Source: JAFIFT01 sp020051095 (GTDB taxonomy: Bacteria; Pseudomonadota; Gammaproteobacteria; Legionellales; Legionellaceae). From it: a stretch of DNA of 64,000 bases. The notes beneath the pieces were generated by a model. The model was not told where the DNA came from. It ran no database searches and saw only the letters and a program-made list of their open reading frames with translations. Made by a program: the position numbers and the translations under genes. Every line of letters begins with the position of its first letter. Within the stretch, counting starts at the first letter, position 1. The DNA lies in assembly GCF_964199965.1 (NCBI RefSeq), contig NZ_CAXMZT010000004.1, positions 62,001 through 126,000 on the forward strand. Reading direction: 5' to 3'. Below are positions 34,952 to 44,259 of the stretch, one piece after another.

Positions 34952-36229
34952 ATGAATAACAAACAATTATCTTTGTCGCGTATCGTTATCCCAGGATTAC
35001 TTGGTAATGTCCTTGAATGGTATGATTTTGCCTTATATGGTTATTATGCCGCTACTATTTCACCCTTGTTTTTCCCTGCACAGAATAAAACCGTATCGCT
35101 GATTGCTGCCTTTGTCGTTTTTGCTATCGGCTATATCATGCGGCCATTGGGTGCCATAGTCTTTGGTCATTTGGGCGACCGAATTGGCCGAAAAAACGCC
35201 TTATCCATGGCAATTTTATTGATGGCTATACCCACGACCATCATCGGACTGCTACCGGAATATGATACCATTGGTATTTGGGCAACCTGGGGGCTTATTG
35301 CTTGCCGATTACTACAAGGTTTGGCGGTGGGTGGCGAGTTCACCGGCGCTATGGTCTATATTTTGGAACACGCGCAAAACAAACATCAAGGCTTTTACAG
35401 CGCACTTGCCATGTCGTCAGCGTTTTTAGGTCTTCTACTGGGTTCATTAGCCTGCAGTATCACCAGTTTATTTTCAATTTCCTGGTTGTGGCGAGTACCC
35501 TTTGTGTTTAGTTTGTTACTTGGTTTTCTAGGCTTGTATTTACGTCTACGCATGCCAGAAACACCGGCATTTACCCAACTTATACAAACACATACCACCA
35601 AACATGCCCCTGTTAAGACACTATTTAAACACCATTGGCGAGATGTCATCAGGGGAGTTGGGTTTGTCATGCTTCCAACGGCATCCTTTTATATGTGCTT
35701 TTTGTACTTACCCACGTATTTACACCATTTCTATCAAATACCCCATGCCCTGGTGCAATGGAGCAATAATGCGGGTCTTATCGCTTTAATCTTATTAACA
35801 CCGGTATTTGGCTTGTTAGTCGATCGCTTTGGCAAGGTTAATCTACAAGTGCTTGGGTTGGCATGCTTTATTAGCCTTAGTTTACCGTTATTTATAGCGC
35901 TAACAAACCATTCAACCTGGTCTATTCTTTGTGTTAGCTTAGTGTTTTCATTGATGGTTGCCATTGTATTTGCTGGTATTCCCGCATTATTATATGACTT
36001 ATTCCCTGCACCAATTCGTTATTCAGGCTTATCATTTCCTTACAACCTTGCAACCGCTTTGTTTGGAGGGAGCACCCCAGCCATCAATACTGCCTTAATT
36101 AATCATTGGGGTGATATGTACATTCCTGCTTATTATTTAATCGCTTTAAGTGTGTTTAGCCTGTTATTTTTTATCAAACCGCCCCTAAAAAAGGCGTTGA
36201 TAGAAAGTAAAGTTGAGATTAAAAGTTAA
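34952..36229 (+). CDS. MFS metabolite:H+ symporter, ProP/ShiA-like
   Basis: The 425 aa protein has 12 predicted membrane segments and the ProP-subfamily signature near the N-terminus (LLGNVLEWYDFALYGYYAAT). The MFS loop 2-3 motif is GHLGDRIGRKN, followed by RLLQGLAVGGEFTGAMVYI. Such carriers import dicarboxylates, osmolytes, citrate or siderophores with protons; the substrate cannot be told. It is followed by a methyltransferase gene, then a convergent second MFS of the same subfamily. Confidence 0.85.
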   Translation: MNNKQLSLSRIVIPGLLGNVLEWYDFALYGYYAATISPLFFPAQNKTVSLIAAFVVFAIGYIMRPLGAIVFGHLGDRIGRKNALSMAILLMAIPTTIIGLLPEYDTIGIWATWGLIACRLLQGLAVGGEFTGAMVYILEHAQNKHQGFYSALAMSSAFLGLLLGSLACSITSLFSISWLWRVPFVFSLLLGFLGLYLRLRMPETPAFTQLIQTHTTKHAPVKTLFKHHWRDVIRGVGFVMLPTASFYMCFLYLPTYLHHFYQIPHALVQWSNNAGLIALILLTPVFGLLVDRFGKVNLQVLGLACFISLSLPLFIALTNHSTWSILCVSLVFSLMVAIVFAGIPALLYDLFPAPIRYSGLSFPYNLATALFGGSTPAINTALINHWGDMYIPAYYLIALSVFSLLFFIKPPLKKALIESKVEIKS

Positions 36230-36304
36230 ATTTTCAACCAATCAGATCACAACCCCATTCTTTTTAGGTATACTAAAGGAACTGCTAATCAATTAGGATC
36301 TTGT

Positions 36305-37123
36305 TTGACATTAAAGGCTATGTATAACGCTATCGCTAAGCGCTATGATATTGCCGATCAATTTGGATCAATTTCAAAGAGCCACACGATAGCAATCAAG
36401 CAAATCGAAACTGTCATGAAAGATCATCACCTTCCCGTTAAAGTCTTGGATATGGGTATTGGTAATGGTGCTTTCCTTCAGCAATTATTGCCTATCCTCA
36501 AACAAGCAAAACTCACTGGCATCGATATTTCCCCCGAAATGATTAAACTGGCGCAAGAAAATTTACCCATTCTTTGTATTGAAGGTTCCGCTACGGAAGC
36601 CAGTCATTATTTACCAGCTCATAGCCAAGATTTAATATTAGCCCATTTTATTAATGCGTATATTCCCATTGATACGTTACTCCAGCAAGCCAATTTATTA
36701 ACGCGTTCTAATGGCTACTTTTCGATGATTACAACAACCTATGAATCGTTCCCCGAAGCGCAAAGAATGATTGCTGAGTTTATCAATGATGGTAGCATTG
36801 TTGGGCGCTTGGTAGGTCACTATTATAAAAATTTGGTACGAAACACCACCGTTTCTTCTGGCTTAGAGGATTTGTTTTGTTCTTTTGACAACCATGGTTT
36901 CAAGGTAGTTGAGCATCAACGGTTAGAAATTCCCTTCCAACTGAACAACATTGACGATCTTATTTTGTTTGGCATTGATGGCACCTGGTTTTTAAACTCC
37001 ATTTCCATGCGCATGCTCCCTAAACAATTTCTTATCGAACGCTTAAAACGTCTATTTGAACGAATTTTCACCTTCCCCTATAAAGACACCCACATCATCG
37101 ATATTATCCTAGCTAGTAAATAG
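36305..37123 (+). CDS. Class I SAM-dependent methyltransferase
   Basis: 272 aa from a TTG at 36305, with AGGA 6 bp upstream; ATG 36320 is an alternative with poorer spacing. The SAM-binding motif I is VLDMGIGNGAF, followed by the acidic post-I position TGIDISPEM. A DLILAHFINAYI strand corresponds to motif IV. The C-terminal half (about 150-272) has no recognised domain. The target molecule is unknown. It sits 75 bp after the MFS gene and may be co-transcribed with it. Confidence 0.75.
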   Translation: MTLKAMYNAIAKRYDIADQFGSISKSHTIAIKQIETVMKDHHLPVKVLDMGIGNGAFLQQLLPILKQAKLTGIDISPEMIKLAQENLPILCIEGSATEASHYLPAHSQDLILAHFINAYIPIDTLLQQANLLTRSNGYFSMITTTYESFPEAQRMIAEFINDGSIVGRLVGHYYKNLVRNTTVSSGLEDLFCSFDNHGFKVVEHQRLEIPFQLNNIDDLILFGIDGTWFLNSISMRMLPKQFLIERLKRLFERIFTFPYKDTHIIDIILASK

Positions 37124-37166
37124 GACAAGCCTTTCGCATCTTAGCCATATTGCTACTTACCAAGAA

Positions 37167-38477
37167 TCACTGAAATGCACTTAATTGGCAAAAGGATGCT
37201 TTTTTTTGGCGAGCATAGCCGTAATAACAGGCAAGTCCGGTGATACAGGCAACAAGCATCATATACCAAGCCGGCGCAAACACATTATTCGTCCATTCAA
37301 TCAGTAAGGTGCAAACAACGGGACTAAATCCCGAAAATAGTGCGAACGATAAATTATAGCTCAATGCGACCCCTGAATAGCGAATAGCGGTAGGAAACAT
37401 CTGTGGCAATATGGCACCATAACAACTTGGAAAGATGCCAAACAACAGCGTAAACAGAAAATAACTGGTGTACACCAACGGCATTTTTCCAGTGCCAAAT
37501 AACAAGTATATTGGATAAGCAACAACCAACATACCAATCACGCAGGTAAAGTAGACTTTAATATGACCAAATCTATCTGAAATCAAACCACCCAAGACAA
37601 TAGCAAAACATAACATGAGAATACCGAGCGTATTTAAATGCGTCACTTTGCTAAAATCATAATTTAGATATTTATGCAGATAAGTCGGCCAATATAAATA
37701 CATAAACAAGCATACGGAAGCGAGTGCTACCAAACACACACCTTGCAATACCTGAGGGTAATACCCTCTTACTAAATCAAGCAAAGGAATAGCCGGTTTT
37801 TCTTCCTGTGTTAACGACTTGAAGGCGGCTGTTTCTTGTAAATGTCGACGCAATACGATTGCTCCAATGCCAAAAAAACCTCCCAGGATGAAGGGTATTC
37901 GCCAAGCATAGGCTAAAATTTCCTGCTCTGTAAAATAGGTCGTTAACAAAAAAGCAGCCAATGAGCCCATCAATAAACCGATGTTGATCCCAAAAAATAG
38001 CACAGCCATCGCAAACCCAAGGCGTTGTTTAGCCACATGTTCAGAAATAAACGTCATTGCCGCAGGAATCTCCCCGCCAATGGCCAATCCCTGCATCAAG
38101 CGAAGGATTAACAATAACATGGGAGCAAACATACCAATTTGAGCTGTTGTTGGTAGGATACCAATCGCAAAGGATGGCACAGCCATAAATAACACCGTTA
38201 GCAAAAATACCACTTTACGCCCGTAGCGATCGCCAAAATGGGAAAAAATCATGCCACCTAACGGCCGAATAAGGTACCCTGCTGAAAACACCGCCAAGGT
38301 TTTTAACGTGGTGACAAAGGAGGATCCCGTCGTAAAAAACAGTTTTTCGATATAAGGGACCAGGAACATGTAGATGATGAAATCGAAAAATTCTAAAACA
38401 CCACCCAACGAAGATAAAATCAAAACCTTTTTCTGCGCCTTGGTAAGATTTGATGTTGCTTGATTCAAGTTAAAACC
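37167..38477 (-). CDS. MFS metabolite:H+ symporter, second ProP-like copy
   Basis: 12-helix transporter with the subfamily signature LGGVLEFFDFIIYMFLVPYI, motif SHFGDRYGRKV, and RLMQGLAIGGEIPAAM. The frame is open to 38654, but the first roughly 60 codons include a family A repeat end (ASVTETVTQTFT), so they are probably not protein-coding. A likely start is near NLNQATSNLTKAQKK (TTG at about 38470-38477), though no strong ribosome site is visible there. The substrate is unknown. It is convergent with the methyltransferase gene. Confidence 0.78.
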   Translation of the reverse strand, partial: GFNLNQATSNLTKAQKKVLILSSLGGVLEFFDFIIYMFLVPYIEKLFFTTGSSFVTTLKTLAVFSAGYLIRPLGGMIFSHFGDRYGRKVVFLLTVLFMAVPSFAIGILPTTAQIGMFAPMLLLILRLMQGLAIGGEIPAAMTFISEHVAKQRLGFAMAVLFFGINIGLLMGSLAAFLLTTYFTEQEILAYAWRIPFILGGFFGIGAIVLRRHLQETAAFKSLTQEEKPAIPLLDLVRGYYPQVLQGVCLVALASVCLFMYLYWPTYLHKYLNYDFSKVTHLNTLGILMLCFAIVLGGLISDRFGHIKVYFTCVIGMLVVAYPIYLLFGTGKMPLVYTSYFLFTLLFGIFPSCYGAILPQMFPTAIRYSGVALSYNLSFALFSGFSPVVCTLLIEWTNNVFAPAWYMMLVACITGLACYYGYARQKKASFCQLSAFQ

Positions 38478-38551
38478 AACTGATAAAAATAGGCATTTTA
38501 CCAAACTCCCTGTGTGGATGACAATCCTTGGTTTAATGAGAAATAGCCCTA

Positions 38552-38585
38552 ACGTGAACGTTTGCGTTACCGTCTCCGTTACCGA
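38552..38585. repeat. Family A repeat end overlapping the MFS 5' region
   Basis: ACGTGAACGTTTGCGTTACC begins a 34-bp copy of the terminal repeat. It lies upstream of the likely MFS start and produces a Thr/Val-rich stretch if translated. Confidence 0.75.
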
Positions 38586-38655
38586 CGCTATCATTGACAT
38601 TCCCATAGCTTTATACAATGATAAAAATCTATCAGCATAAATATCTTTCTTCATT

Positions 38656-38763
38656 CCCTCTTCTCCCCAAACATGGGGGGAAAGTGCCCAAAGGGCAGAT
38701 GAGGGTTGTTGAATCGAAGTGACTATTTTTGATGTTTAACGCATTGAGCTTGAAATGCTAACG
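38656..38763. repeat. Family C repeat, copy 4
   Basis: CCCTCTTCTCCCC-AAACAT-GGGGGGAAAG hairpin, then GTGCCCAAAGGGCAGATGAGGG, then a tail reaching TGAAATGCTAACG. The tail contributes the ATG at 38755 that opens the serC frame. It lies between the divergent MFS and serC genes. Confidence 0.8.
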
Positions 38764-38781
38764 AAAAATAAAAGGAACACC

Positions 38782-39867
38782 ATGACGGACACCATGACTA
38801 ATTTTGGCGCAGGCCCTGCTAAATTACCGTTACCTGTTTTGCAGAAAATTGAAGAAAACTTATATAATTGGCAAAATACAGGGCTTTCCATCTTAGAAAT
38901 CGGTCATCGCAGCAAACCGTTTCAAGCGTTAGTCGACAAGATGGTCTCATCGGTGCGCCGCATCCTTTCAGTACCCAATGATTATGCCATACTATTTCTG
39001 CCCTCGGGTGCTCAAACTCAATTTGCCATGTGTAATCTCAATCTCCTGGGCACGCACAAAACAGTGAACTACCTCGAAACCGGGCACTGGTCTAAAAAAG
39101 CCATTTCTGAAGCCCAAAAATATGCCCACGTTCATATCGTTGCCAGCAGTGCTAATCAACAATTCAATCAGATCCCCAATGAAGATAGCTGGGATATCCA
39201 TCCAGATGGGGCCTTCCTCCATTTCACCGATAATGAAACCATTGGCGGACTGGAGTTTCCCTTTAAACCGAATGGAAATGGGCAGTTTTTAGTGAGTGAT
39301 ATGAGCTCTAATTTATTTTCTCGTCCCATTGATTTTCAGGATTACGGTTGTATTTATGCCTGCGCTCAAAAAAACTTCGGCATTGCTGGCATGAGTCTTG
39401 TGATTATTCGAGAAGATCTATTCGATAGAGCGTCCCCCCAAACACCTGCTGTGTTTGATTACAATCAACAGTGGCAAAACAACTCGTTATTGGCGACCCC
39501 GCCAACTTTTGCCTTCTATGTGGCATCACTGATGTTTGATTGGATTGAAGAAAATGGTGGTGTTGAGACGTTTGCCAGGCTTAGCATGCAGAAATCCCAG
39601 CTTTTATATGATTGTATTGACCAAAGCGGCTTATATCATAATCCAGTTGACAGTCGTTACCGCTCTCGCATGAATGTCCCCTTTATTTTAACGCAGGAAG
39701 CATTAACAGAGGACTTTTTGCAACGAGCAACCAAGGCAGGATTTGCCAATCTAAAAGGCCACCGAAGCGTTGGTGGTGCCAGAGCAAGTATTTACAATGC
39801 CATCACGCTTGATGAAGTCGAGTCCTTAGTGGCGTTTATGCAGCAATATGAACAAGACCATGGATAA
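38782..39867 (+). CDS. serC: Phosphoserine aminotransferase
   Basis: SerC transaminates 3-phosphohydroxypyruvate to phosphoserine, using glutamate and PLP. From ATG 38782 (AAGGAACACC ribosome site) it is 361 aa. The earlier in-frame ATG at 38755 lies in a repeat. Family features are NFGAGPAKLP at the start, the PLP-lysine segment CAQKNFGIAGMSLVII and the RASIYNA motif near the end. It is the first gene of serC-serB-serA; the next gene overlaps its end by 20 bp. Confidence 0.93.
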   Translation: MTDTMTNFGAGPAKLPLPVLQKIEENLYNWQNTGLSILEIGHRSKPFQALVDKMVSSVRRILSVPNDYAILFLPSGAQTQFAMCNLNLLGTHKTVNYLETGHWSKKAISEAQKYAHVHIVASSANQQFNQIPNEDSWDIHPDGAFLHFTDNETIGGLEFPFKPNGNGQFLVSDMSSNLFSRPIDFQDYGCIYACAQKNFGIAGMSLVIIREDLFDRASPQTPAVFDYNQQWQNNSLLATPPTFAFYVASLMFDWIEENGGVETFARLSMQKSQLLYDCIDQSGLYHNPVDSRYRSRMNVPFILTQEALTEDFLQRATKAGFANLKGHRSVGGARASIYNAITLDEVESLVAFMQQYEQDHG

Positions 39868-40651
39868 ATTAATTCAACATGCTTGGATTCCACCTAAACC
39901 CTTTCAATATGTGTTTTTTGATGTGGATAGCACCCTATCTGCCATTGAAGGGATCGATGTTTTAGCCAATTGGAATCATGTCGGTGAAGAAGTTGCTGCT
40001 ATTACTGAGCAATGCATGTCCAAAACGGGGATGAATCCAAAAGCTTATCAATATCGTTTGGATAAGGTGAAACCTACGTTGCAGCAAATCAACGAACTAA
40101 GTGAATTGTATATCCAGCAATTAACACCCGGCGCTAAAGAAGTTATTGCTATTTTACATCAATTAGGGAAAACCCCTTTTATTATCTCCGCGGGCCTTAA
40201 ACAAGCATTGATACCACTGGCACACCATCTATCCATTCCTTTAGCACACACCTTTGCCGTTGATATCTATTTTGATGAAACGGGAAATTACCATCATTTT
40301 GATAACACATCGTTACTCGCCAAAAAACAGGGTAAATCAAGCATCATTGAACAGGCCTGCCCTACTCGTGACACCGTGTTACTAATAGGTGACGGGTTAA
40401 GCGACCTTGAAGCAGAGGGTGTGGTCAGTCGTTTTGTTGGCTTTGGTGGTCACTGTCTTCGAGAAAATGTGCAAAAGGCCAGTGAGTTTTATATCAAAAC
40501 ACCGCATTTATACGCACTTTTACCTTTGTTACTAACAGCAAACGAAGTAGAAAAGTTAAATCAGCAAGCATCTAACCTGTATATGAAGGGACTAACAGCG
40601 ATTCAGACCAATCAAGTTATCATGAAGGAGCTAGGAAATGTTCAAAATTAA
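39848..40651 (+). CDS. serB: Phosphoserine phosphatase
   Basis: SerB dephosphorylates phosphoserine to serine, the last step of the pathway. The HAD-family signature FDVDSTLSA carries the catalytic DxDST-type motif, and LLIGDGLSDLEA is motif IV with the metal-binding Asp. The 267 aa length is shorter than E. coli SerB (about 320 aa), which has an extra N-terminal domain. An internal ATG at 39860 is an alternative start. It overlaps serC by 20 bp and serA by 14 bp. Confidence 0.88.
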   Translation: MNKTMDKLIQHAWIPPKPFQYVFFDVDSTLSAIEGIDVLANWNHVGEEVAAITEQCMSKTGMNPKAYQYRLDKVKPTLQQINELSELYIQQLTPGAKEVIAILHQLGKTPFIISAGLKQALIPLAHHLSIPLAHTFAVDIYFDETGNYHHFDNTSLLAKKQGKSSIIEQACPTRDTVLLIGDGLSDLEAEGVVSRFVGFGGHCLRENVQKASEFYIKTPHLYALLPLLLTANEVEKLNQQASNLYMKGLTAIQTNQVIMKELGNVQN

Positions 40652-41828
40652 GATTATCGATCATTACCCACAAAAGACCTTAGCCAATTTTGACTCGCAA
40701 CAATTTGAAACGGGTGAGGACTTCGATAACCCAGATGTCATTCTTGTTCGCTCTACGAAATTACATGACCACCCTTTCTCCGATAAACTCAAGGCCGTTG
40801 GCCGAGCGGGTACGGGTATTGACAATATCCCGGTTGAAAAGTTAACCCAACAAGGTATTCCGGTATTTTATGCCCCTGGTGCGAATGCAAATGCAGTTAA
40901 AGAGTTAGTGGTTGCAGCAATGATCATGGCATACCGCAATATTCGACCCGCCCTGTCTTTTATTGACACGTTAAAGCAGGAGTTGCCAAGCGACCTATCC
41001 AGCAATATCGAACAAAACAAGAAACGATTTGCAGGCCAAGAATTGTCTGGAAAAACCCTGGGCATCATTGGGGCTGGTAATATTGGTGTAAAAGTGGCCA
41101 ACATTGCCCACCATTTAGGTATGCATGTGATAACCTATGATCCGATGATGACCCTATCCAGCGCATTAGCCCTGATACCCGATGTCAATCAAGCAGAATC
41201 CATTGAAGCAGTGTTGTCACAATCGGATATTATCTCCTTGCATGTCCCTTTAGTGCCCGAAACAAAGCATCTTATCAATCAACATACCTTATCCTTACTA
41301 AAACCAGATGCCGTGTTAGCAAATTTTTCGCGCGAAGGGATTGTTGATGAAAAAGCGTTGCTCAATGCCCTTGACCAAAAGCAACTGAAGTCCTATATGA
41401 CCGATTTTGCAACAGCCGAGCTGGTTAAGAGAGAAAGCGTCATTTGTTTTCCCCATTTAGGGGCGAGTACGCAGCAAGCACAAGAAAATGCTTCCTCGAT
41501 GGTCATTACCAATGTGAAAAACTTTTTAGAATTTGGAACGGTTTCCTTTTCGGCAAACTTTCCAGAGACACGACTCGTCAAACCGGATAGTTTCAAGGGG
41601 TATCGACTGGTGATCGCCAACGAAAATAAACCGGGGGTGATTGCTGAAATGACGCAAGCCATTTCACGCTCCAATTTAAATATTGAACGAATGGTTAACT
41701 CTTCTAATGAAGCCATTGCATTCAATTTAGTCGACATCACTGGCGATGAAGGGGAACTTCAACAAGTCATCAAAGAAATTGAACAATCCAATCATGTACT
41801 CAATGTCAGATTAATAAACTATCAATGA
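40638..41828 (+). CDS. serA: D-3-phosphoglycerate dehydrogenase
   Basis: SerA oxidises 3-phosphoglycerate, the first committed step of serine synthesis. The 396 aa protein has the substrate domain (GRAGTGIDNIPVEKL), the NAD-binding GIIGAGNIGVKVANIA, a catalytic His in the CFPHLGAST segment, and a C-terminal ACT domain (about 325-396) that usually binds serine for feedback control. It is the last gene of the serCBA operon; with serC and serB the full pathway from glycolysis is encoded here. Confidence 0.94.
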   Translation: MFKIKIIDHYPQKTLANFDSQQFETGEDFDNPDVILVRSTKLHDHPFSDKLKAVGRAGTGIDNIPVEKLTQQGIPVFYAPGANANAVKELVVAAMIMAYRNIRPALSFIDTLKQELPSDLSSNIEQNKKRFAGQELSGKTLGIIGAGNIGVKVANIAHHLGMHVITYDPMMTLSSALALIPDVNQAESIEAVLSQSDIISLHVPLVPETKHLINQHTLSLLKPDAVLANFSREGIVDEKALLNALDQKQLKSYMTDFATAELVKRESVICFPHLGASTQQAQENASSMVITNVKNFLEFGTVSFSANFPETRLVKPDSFKGYRLVIANENKPGVIAEMTQAISRSNLNIERMVNSSNEAIAFNLVDITGDEGELQQVIKEIEQSNHVLNVRLINYQ

Positions 41829-41833
41829 TTGGG

Positions 41834-42394
41834 TTATGTGGTTTCATTTTTTTTGTGAAACAAACACGTATTTTTATAATTTTCTGTCGTATCAAAATAA
41901 CCAATTACAAACGATTCTTCATTGAATACCAGCTTATCCCCATCCAGGCTAAGCGTTATCTTGCTTAGTTTTGATTTAATACTTTCTCTATCAGCGTTCA
42001 TTGCTGAATTAGTTATAAAATAAACTAAATTTAAGCTATTAGTATCAGCATCCCATTTAGCATGTCTTGTGGTAATTTCTTCAGCATCTCGAAATGAGTC
42101 ATGGGAATTTTTGAAGCCACCAATGATAAACTCCACTTTATAACTGGGTGAAAAGGGTAGCGTTAATTTAATGTCAAAACGTGCGTGTTCAATTTGAACC
42201 CGAACCTCATATTGTTGATTGCTGTCACATTGTCCAATCCAATCGCCTGAAAAATTGATATTGTTTTTGATGCTTTTATTGATAATCTTTTGAGTATTTG
42301 TTTCATCCATTAAAAATGCAGGTAATTGAGCTTGAGCAATCGTCGTTACACCAACAGATAAAACTACAGCTGCTAATTTAATTTTATTTAACAC
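41834..42394 (-). CDS. Secreted hypothetical protein
   Basis: 186 aa with a clear Sec signal peptide (about 1-22, ending AQA before QLPAF). The mature part has alternating beta-strand-like hydrophobic stretches and two late cysteines plus one in GDWIGQCDSN, which could form disulfides in the periplasm or outside. No domain is recognised. It converges with serA, 5 bp apart. It has its own promoter region of 143 bp. Confidence 0.7.
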   Translation of the reverse strand: MLNKIKLAAVVLSVGVTTIAQAQLPAFLMDETNTQKIINKSIKNNINFSGDWIGQCDSNQQYEVRVQIEHARFDIKLTLPFSPSYKVEFIIGGFKNSHDSFRDAEEITTRHAKWDADTNSLNLVYFITNSAMNADRESIKSKLSKITLSLDGDKLVFNEESFVIGYFDTTENYKNTCLFHKKNETT

Positions 42395-42537
42395 GTCATT
42401 TCCTATGATAGTGACAGCACATAACTAGAATAAATCAGATCCTTATAATACAGGAACTAGTTATAATTTTAAATTTATAGACGAATTTTTGTGGTGAGTT
42501 GCCGAAAGACAAGGATTAATTAACGATCAATCATGGG

Positions 42538-43872
42538 CTAAGTGGCCTGCGCATACCGAGCATTGGATTTCGTTTTTTCCAGTAGTTTTTTGGGAAAATA
42601 TAATTTGAAGTGGGTATACTCACCCAGTTTAGAATCACAGCGGATATAGCCACCAAATCGGTCCATCACTAATTTGCAAAAAGATAAACCGATTCCAGTG
42701 CCCATAAACGTGGTTGTGTAAAAGTGCTCAAACAATCGTGATAATTGTTTTGGGCCCATCCCTTTTCCGGTATCACGAAAATGAAGCACATGATATTTAT
42801 CTTGCGTTTCTGCCCAAATTTGGATAGTCCCTTTTTGCGCTGTTGCGATAGCGTACAGGGCGTTTTTCATTAAATTAAACAGGACATGTTGCATTAACAA
42901 TGGCGAGCCAACAAAAGCAAAATCGCCTTTGCAATCGATTAAATCTCGACCCTGGCTATATTGGAACGGATAACGACTTAATGCCTGCTCTAAACACAAA
43001 GCCATCGAGCACAGTTCCAGTTGGCAATTATCGAGTGAATTTTCCCGCCCCGCTTTGACTAACAGCATGTCGATAATGGTATTGGCATAATCGATTTCGC
43101 TAATGATTCGCTGACTGACACCCGACAAATGTTGCAAACGTTGATTTCGGATAGGCTTATCTACCAATCCAGCATTTCGCGCTTGTTCATACCCATGAAA
43201 TAAGGCCGGAGAATAGCGCGCTAACGCTTGTGCGCCACTTTTGATGCCTAATAACGGTGTTCGCAACTCATGGGCAATCATCCCAGCTGCTGCTGCCATT
43301 CCATCTAGTCGCTGTTGCTGTAACATGGCCGTTTTATAATTTACCGTTGATCCCGCAATGACAATGAAAGCCATGACAATCAACATTTCCATATGTTCTT
43401 CACCAAAATACAGCTCGGGTGTTAACAGATAATAACAAAAAAGTGCTATACCCCACCCTAAAGCCAACAACACCGATAAACTAAATAAATCAACTAATAA
43501 AACCAATAAAAAGATACTACACAACAAAGACAAAGCCGAAATCACAGACGCTTGATTCATTAAAAAATAGAATGCAAAGAAAAATGATAGCGTATAAAGA
43601 ATGGTTACAAACCAATACCACGGGAGATATCGGCGAAAGCTTGTTGGCCAGACTGGCGTTAAAATCAATCCTAATCCTAACCCACTACCTATGATTCTTA
43701 AAGTCAAGTTTTCATAATATTGAGGAAACCACGACGTCCATACAAAATGAAATAAAACAAAGCCAAATAAGGCGATAACACCAACGGCCACCAACTGATG
43801 GGAGGCATATGCCAGCGAACGCTGCATGTTGTCATCAAGGTATCGAATAATCTGTCGCAATTTCCCTATCAC
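42538..43872 (-). CDS. Sensor histidine kinase, LqsS/CqsS-like
   Basis: The 444 aa membrane kinase resembles autoinducer kinases of the LqsS/CqsS group (alpha-hydroxyketone sensing). About six membrane helices (residues 25-180) are followed by the phosphoacceptor box AHELRTPLLGIK with His201. The linker EIDYANTIIDMLLV is typical of the group. The ATP-binding part shows the N box near N337, DTGKGMG (367-373) and GTGIGLS (391-397). There is no receiver domain, as in LqsS. No synthase (lqsA) or regulator (lqsR) gene is near, so it is an orphan kinase here. The assignment is from memory of the family. Confidence 0.78.
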   Translation of the reverse strand: MIGKLRQIIRYLDDNMQRSLAYASHQLVAVGVIALFGFVLFHFVWTSWFPQYYENLTLRIIGSGLGLGLILTPVWPTSFRRYLPWYWFVTILYTLSFFFAFYFLMNQASVISALSLLCSIFLLVLLVDLFSLSVLLALGWGIALFCYYLLTPELYFGEEHMEMLIVMAFIVIAGSTVNYKTAMLQQQRLDGMAAAAGMIAHELRTPLLGIKSGAQALARYSPALFHGYEQARNAGLVDKPIRNQRLQHLSGVSQRIISEIDYANTIIDMLLVKAGRENSLDNCQLELCSMALCLEQALSRYPFQYSQGRDLIDCKGDFAFVGSPLLMQHVLFNLMKNALYAIATAQKGTIQIWAETQDKYHVLHFRDTGKGMGPKQLSRLFEHFYTTTFMGTGIGLSFCKLVMDRFGGYIRCDSKLGEYTHFKLYFPKKLLEKTKSNARYAQAT

Positions 43873-43992
43873 AAGCTTTCCTATTCAAACTAAACTTGTG
43901 CATTTTGAAGGATTCATCCTACCCCTGTCAATCTTGCCTTTTATTCTAATAAGCCCGATGCATTAATTATTTATTCGGATGCGGGTATAGGC

Positions 43993-44184
43993 ACGTGAAC
44001 GTTAGCGTTACCGTCTGCGTTACCGAATTTAGTTAAATCAACAGATATCAGTCTTTTAAAAATCAGAAGCAATAGGCTGCGTGTTTCATCATGTTAAATT
44101 TAATTACCGAAAATAAATCAAGCGAGTTTTATTGCTAGAATCAAGTCATCTCGATAACGCAGACGTGAACGCAAACGTTCACGT
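43993..44184. mobile_element. MITE-like element, family A, full copy 2 (192 bp)
   Basis: Left end ACGTGAACGTTAGCGTTACC... (43993-44027) and right end (44150-44184) are inverted repeats with a few mismatches. The interior of about 122 bp is AT-rich and non-coding. It lies between the sensor kinase and hemC, so it sits in the hemC promoter region. Confidence 0.75.
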
Positions 44185-44259
44185 ATATGCAATACTATTA
44201 CCACTATTGACTAAGCGCCCAGGTTACATGCTACCATCTTGCTTTTTTGTTGGAATCAA

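Noticed and set aside
16473..38763. Family C repeats as tRNA or small-RNA genes
   Set aside because: The hairpins do not form cloverleaf structures and no anticodon arm is present; RNA function is not shown.
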